Assembly: GCA_029882335.1 (NCBI GenBank) | Contig: JAOUKW010000166.1 | Span: forward strand, 1 to 8,498 | Direction: 5' to 3' | DNA length: 8,498 nt | Source: Candidatus Heimdallarchaeota archaeon | GTDB taxonomy: Archaea > Asgardarchaeota > Heimdallarchaeia > Heimdallarchaeales > Kariarchaeaceae | Shown here: one piece after another, positions 5,315 to 8,498 of the stretch | Layout: every line of letters starts with the position of its first letter | Position numbering within the stretch: position 1 is the stretch's first letter | Program-made: the position numbers and the translations under genes | Notes under the pieces: generated by a model | What the model saw: the letters and a program-made list of their open reading frames with translations, nothing else | Told to the model about the DNA's origin: nothing | The model's database searches: none

Positions 5315-8305
5315 TTGATTAATCCAAAGAGACACAGACCAAATGTAAATGTAATTGATGCAAAAAATATTTTGAAAATCCATTGGGGTATTACTGGAGA
5401 GCTTACATCACTTAATAGCGAGAGAGATCAAAATTATAAAGTAATTACGACTTCTGAGTCATATGTCCTTAAGATAGCAAATGAGTATGAGGAACTGGAG
5501 AACTTGGAAAATCAATCAAAATCCATGAAGTATCTAGAAAAACAAGAAACAAATTTTCAACATTCAGTAATAATTACTTCAATTCAAGGAGAAAATATTG
5601 TACAGTCTTCAATTCAAGGATTAGTTTATTTTATTAGATTAATTACTTATATCCCTGGGAAGACCCTAGCAACATTCCAACCAAAAGATAAATCCCTAAT
5701 GAAGGAATATGGCAGGTTTGTAGGCGAGCTCACCACCTCACTGAAACATCTGAGTTTACAACCAGTAAATGATAATTTTTACTGGGACCTTGCGAATGCA
5801 GGTACTATTATAGATAAATATCATCAATTTATTGATAATCAAGAAAGTCAACAATTGGTTAAAAAATACAAAGAATTATTTGAATTGATAATTGAGCCGA
5901 TGTTACCAAATTTAAAAAAATCAATAATTCATAACGATCTCAATGATTATAATGTAATTGTTAACCTTATTGATCAAATTCCTCAATTTGGAGTTATTGA
6001 TTTTGGAGATATGGTATATTCATCAACCATATTTGAACTGGCCATTGCTGTGGCTTACATGAGCCTCCACGTTATAGATCCGCTCTTACATATGGTTTTA
6101 ATTTTAAAATCATATCATCAAATCACTCCCCTGTCCAAAGAAGAGGTATCAATTTTTTATATTCTGGTTTCCATTCGACTATGTCAAAGTGTTTCAATTT
6201 CCAGTTATACATCACATATAGAACCGGAAAATAACTATCTATTGATATCACAACAACCAGCATGGAATACATTACAAATTCTTGATAGAATACACCATGA
6301 ATTTGCATCTGAATTTCTACAATATTCACTTGGATTAATAAACTATAAAGAGGTTATAGTCAATGACCACCTGTATCCGGTATTTGGTAATAAACATAAT
6401 CAACACTATAATGTTGCAGATTTAAGCATTGGGACGTTATCATTCTCTAAATCAATAGATCCATTAGATCCAGTTGCAATTCAGAATGAAATAAATCAAT
6501 ATATTCAATCAAATGATAAAGAGATCTTGTTATTAAAATATGATGAATATCGGATTGATAAAATTGAATGTTATGAATTTGGAAAAAATAATTTATCAGG
6601 AAATCTAAGTATTAATCTTGGGGTCATCACTAAAACTAAGATGGAATTATTTGCATCCTTAGACGGTATTATTCGAAATATTCGTCAAGAAAAAAATGGA
6701 TTATACTCACTCATATTTGAATCTCGTATGAACAACGAAACAGTTTGGTTAATTTATCGTAATTTCCAGATCAGTACACATCTACAAATTGATGCGACGG
6801 TAAAAAGTGGTTCTACAATTGGGTGGTTAGATTCGCAACAGAATTATTTGTCATCTTTGATGATTCAAATAACTCAGAACCTCATGGAGTTTGAATTCGA
6901 TTTTCCATGTTTTATTTCATCTAATTATGCTGATTTCTTTCATTCCATAAGTATCAATCCAATGTATTTATTTGAAGACAAAGAAACTGTTATTCAATCA
7001 ATAAAATCCAACTACAAAAAATTACTAGAGATGAGGAAAAGATATTTAGGAAGTTCATTAAGTTTATCTTATGAAAAGTCACTTCATATTGTTCGAGGGT
7101 ATGGTATGTATTTATTTGATTTCTGTGGAAAAAAATATTTAGATCTGGTAAATAATGTACCAATTGTGGGTCATTCAAATCCAGAGGTTGTTGACGCAAT
7201 AGAAAGACAAATGAGAGTATTAAACACAAACACTCGTTATATAAATGAAAATATTGTTGATCTAGCAGAAAAATTACTTGCGACTTTTCCTGCTAAATTC
7301 GATGTATGTTATTTTACCAATAGTGGTAGCGAATCAAATGAATTAGCCTTACGTCTTGCGAAAACATTTACACAAAGAGAAGGAATTATTACTATTTCAG
7401 GATCTTATCATGGAAATACAGGAAAGGCAATAGAAGTCAGTCCATATAAATTTGATGGGCCAGGAGGAAATGGGAGAATTGACTCCGTCTATACACTTTC
7501 ATTACCAGACCCTTATCGAAATAATTCTACAGTTGATGATTATGTTAAAGAATTACAGGAAAAAATAACAGGAGAAAATAATAACCATTCATCAATTGCT
7601 GCAATTATTGTAGAATCAATCATGGGTGTTGCAGGTCAAATTGAATATCCGACAGGGTATTTATCAGCAATTCAAGATGAATTAAAGAAACATAACATAT
7701 TGACCATTGCTGATGAAGTTCAAGTAGGATTTGGAAGGGTAGGTAGTCATTATTGGGGATTTCAGACACAAAATATACTACCAGATATAGTTACATTAGG
7801 TAAACCCATGGGAAATGGACATCCTATTGCAGCTGTTGTCACAACACGTCAAATTGCTGATGCATTTAACAATGGAATGGAGTACTTCAATACATTCGGA
7901 GGAAATCCGGTTTCATGTGTTGCTGGAAGTAAAGTCCTAGAAATTATTTCTAGAGATGGATTACAACAACATGCAAAATTAATTGGTGAATATTTAATTT
8001 CTAAGTTAAAAAACCTACAGAGTAAATATTCAATAATAGGGGATATTAGAGGAAGAGGTCTATTTATAGGCATTGAGCTGATTTCAGATGTATCAACAAA
8101 GAAGCCAGCATCAAAGAGTGCATATTATCTAGTAAATCGCATGAAAGAAGATGGCATTCTATTAAGTGTTGATGGTGTATATCATAATGTAATAAAGATT
8201 AAACCTCCGTTAACAATAAATGAAGCAGAATGTGATTTATTTATATCAAAATTAGAGAAAGTACTTGATGATGATTACCTAAATTTCCTTAAATTTCAAC
8301 ATTGA
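5315..8305 (+). CDS. Fusion protein: hydroxylysine kinase-like APH domain, degenerate M23 domain, class III PLP phospho-lyase
   Basis: The 996 residues hold three parts. Residues ~10-330 are an aminoglycoside-phosphotransferase-fold kinase: ERDQNYKV and VLKIAN (Lys53) in the N-lobe, HNDLNDYN (206-213; catalytic Asp208, Asn213) and IDFGDM (228-233; metal Asp229), close to human HYKK. Residues ~425-535 resemble an M23/LytM barrel but lack its zinc ligands. Residues ~565-990 are a class III PLP enzyme: GSES (671-674), YHG (698-700), Asp800 in ADEVQVGFGR and PLP lysine Lys830 in LGKPMGNGHP. LNTNTRY (636-642), SPYKF (709-713) and GMEYFNTFGGNPVSC mark the ETNPPL/PHYKPL phospho-lyase branch rather than a true aminotransferase. 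Inferred role: phosphorylate an amino alcohol (hydroxylysine- or ethanolamine-like), then eliminate ammonia and phosphate to give an aldehyde. The TTG start follows an in-frame TAA at 5303; no ATG occurs before residue 71. The last 17 bp overlap the next gene. Confidence 0.9.
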   Translation: MINPKRHRPNVNVIDAKNILKIHWGITGELTSLNSERDQNYKVITTSESYVLKIANEYEELENLENQSKSMKYLEKQETNFQHSVIITSIQGENIVQSSIQGLVYFIRLITYIPGKTLATFQPKDKSLMKEYGRFVGELTTSLKHLSLQPVNDNFYWDLANAGTIIDKYHQFIDNQESQQLVKKYKELFELIIEPMLPNLKKSIIHNDLNDYNVIVNLIDQIPQFGVIDFGDMVYSSTIFELAIAVAYMSLHVIDPLLHMVLILKSYHQITPLSKEEVSIFYILVSIRLCQSVSISSYTSHIEPENNYLLISQQPAWNTLQILDRIHHEFASEFLQYSLGLINYKEVIVNDHLYPVFGNKHNQHYNVADLSIGTLSFSKSIDPLDPVAIQNEINQYIQSNDKEILLLKYDEYRIDKIECYEFGKNNLSGNLSINLGVITKTKMELFASLDGIIRNIRQEKNGLYSLIFESRMNNETVWLIYRNFQISTHLQIDATVKSGSTIGWLDSQQNYLSSLMIQITQNLMEFEFDFPCFISSNYADFFHSISINPMYLFEDKETVIQSIKSNYKKLLEMRKRYLGSSLSLSYEKSLHIVRGYGMYLFDFCGKKYLDLVNNVPIVGHSNPEVVDAIERQMRVLNTNTRYINENIVDLAEKLLATFPAKFDVCYFTNSGSESNELALRLAKTFTQREGIITISGSYHGNTGKAIEVSPYKFDGPGGNGRIDSVYTLSLPDPYRNNSTVDDYVKELQEKITGENNNHSSIAAIIVESIMGVAGQIEYPTGYLSAIQDELKKHNILTIADEVQVGFGRVGSHYWGFQTQNILPDIVTLGKPMGNGHPIAAVVTTRQIADAFNNGMEYFNTFGGNPVSCVAGSKVLEIISRDGLQQHAKLIGEYLISKLKNLQSKYSIIGDIRGRGLFIGIELISDVSTKKPASKSAYYLVNRMKEDGILLSVDGVYHNVIKIKPPLTINEAECDLFISKLEKVLDDDYLNFLKFQH

Positions 8306-8498
8306 AGCTACGTTTCATTATTTGTCTACCAAGTGTCTCAAATGCTTCATCGACATTTAATCCGGTTTTTGCACTAGTTTCAAGAAATTTGACACTGAAA
8401 TTATATTCCTTTGCCTTTTCATCTAGTGAATTAACATATTTCTCTATATCCTTTACAGATATGGAGTTTTTCCCACGTAAATCAGATTTATTTCCTAA
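8289..8498 (-). CDS. Second small GTPase, C-terminal 69 residues (cut by window edge)
   Basis: The minus strand is open from the window edge to a TAA at 8289-8291 and encodes the end of a Ras-superfamily GTPase. LGNKSDLR carries the G4 box NKSD, and FLETSAKTGLNVDEAF carries the G5 box SAK with the following helix, at the spacing seen in Rab-like proteins. The N-terminal two thirds (P-loop, switches I and II) lie beyond the window. The C-terminus, MKRSFNVEI, has no cysteine, so it is not prenylated. It differs clearly from the GTPase at 4577-5116 and is not a recent duplicate. Its last 17 bp overlap the 3' end of the convergent fusion gene. Function is unknown beyond nucleotide binding. Confidence 0.9.
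   Translation of the reverse strand, partial: LGNKSDLRGKNSISVKDIEKYVNSLDEKAKEYNFSVKFLETSAKTGLNVDEAFETLGRQIMKRSFNVEI

Noticed and set aside
7007..8284. PLP domain as 4-aminobutyrate or ornithine aminotransferase.
   Set aside because: LNTNTRY, SPYKF and GMEYFNTFGGNPVSC match the phospho-lyase branch much better; automated labels often default to aminotransferase.

Overview
This window is low-GC DNA that most likely comes from an Asgard archaeon. The evidence is the mixture of genes: a ubiquitin-fold small modifier, a complete Rab-like small GTPase and the 3' part of a second small GTPase, a leucine-rich-repeat protein, and ordinary prokaryotic enzymes. Archaeal TATA boxes (TTAAATA type) sit about 25-30 nt upstream of start codons that lack Shine-Dalgarno motifs, which fits archaeal, largely leaderless transcription. 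A truncated hemoglobin hints at a lineage that meets oxygen, as reported for Heimdallarchaeia, but I cannot place the lineage from this window alone.

Layout, left to right. (1) A ubiquitin-fold protein (54-407, +) with an acidic N-terminal extension and an unusual Ala-Gly-Ala-Ile C-terminus. (2) A small seven-helix membrane protein (491-1108, +). (3) Tail to tail with it, a leucine-rich-repeat protein (1105-1998, -), preceded on the same strand by a group II truncated hemoglobin (2054-2491, -). (4) Divergent from the globin, a DJ-1/PfpI-superfamily protein resembling isonitrile hydratase (2588-3199, +), then an M20 metallo-dipeptidase of the CNDP2/Dug1 type (3230-4573, +). (5) Tail to tail with the dipeptidase, a Rab-like GTPase (4577-5116, -). 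(6) Divergent from that, a 996-residue fusion protein (5315-8305, +): a hydroxylysine-kinase-like phosphotransferase, a degenerate M23/LytM-like domain, and a class III PLP enzyme very close to ethanolamine-phosphate / phosphohydroxylysine phospho-lyases. (7) The C-terminal part of a second small GTPase (8289-8498, -), cut by the window edge and overlapping the fusion gene's 3' end.

The genes do not form one obvious pathway. The clearest functional unit is the fusion protein, whose two ends could phosphorylate an amino alcohol and then eliminate phosphate and ammonia from it. Three convergent gene pairs have essentially no space between their stop codons. No RNA gene, mobile element or CRISPR array was seen, and no gene-free stretch exceeds 200 bases.
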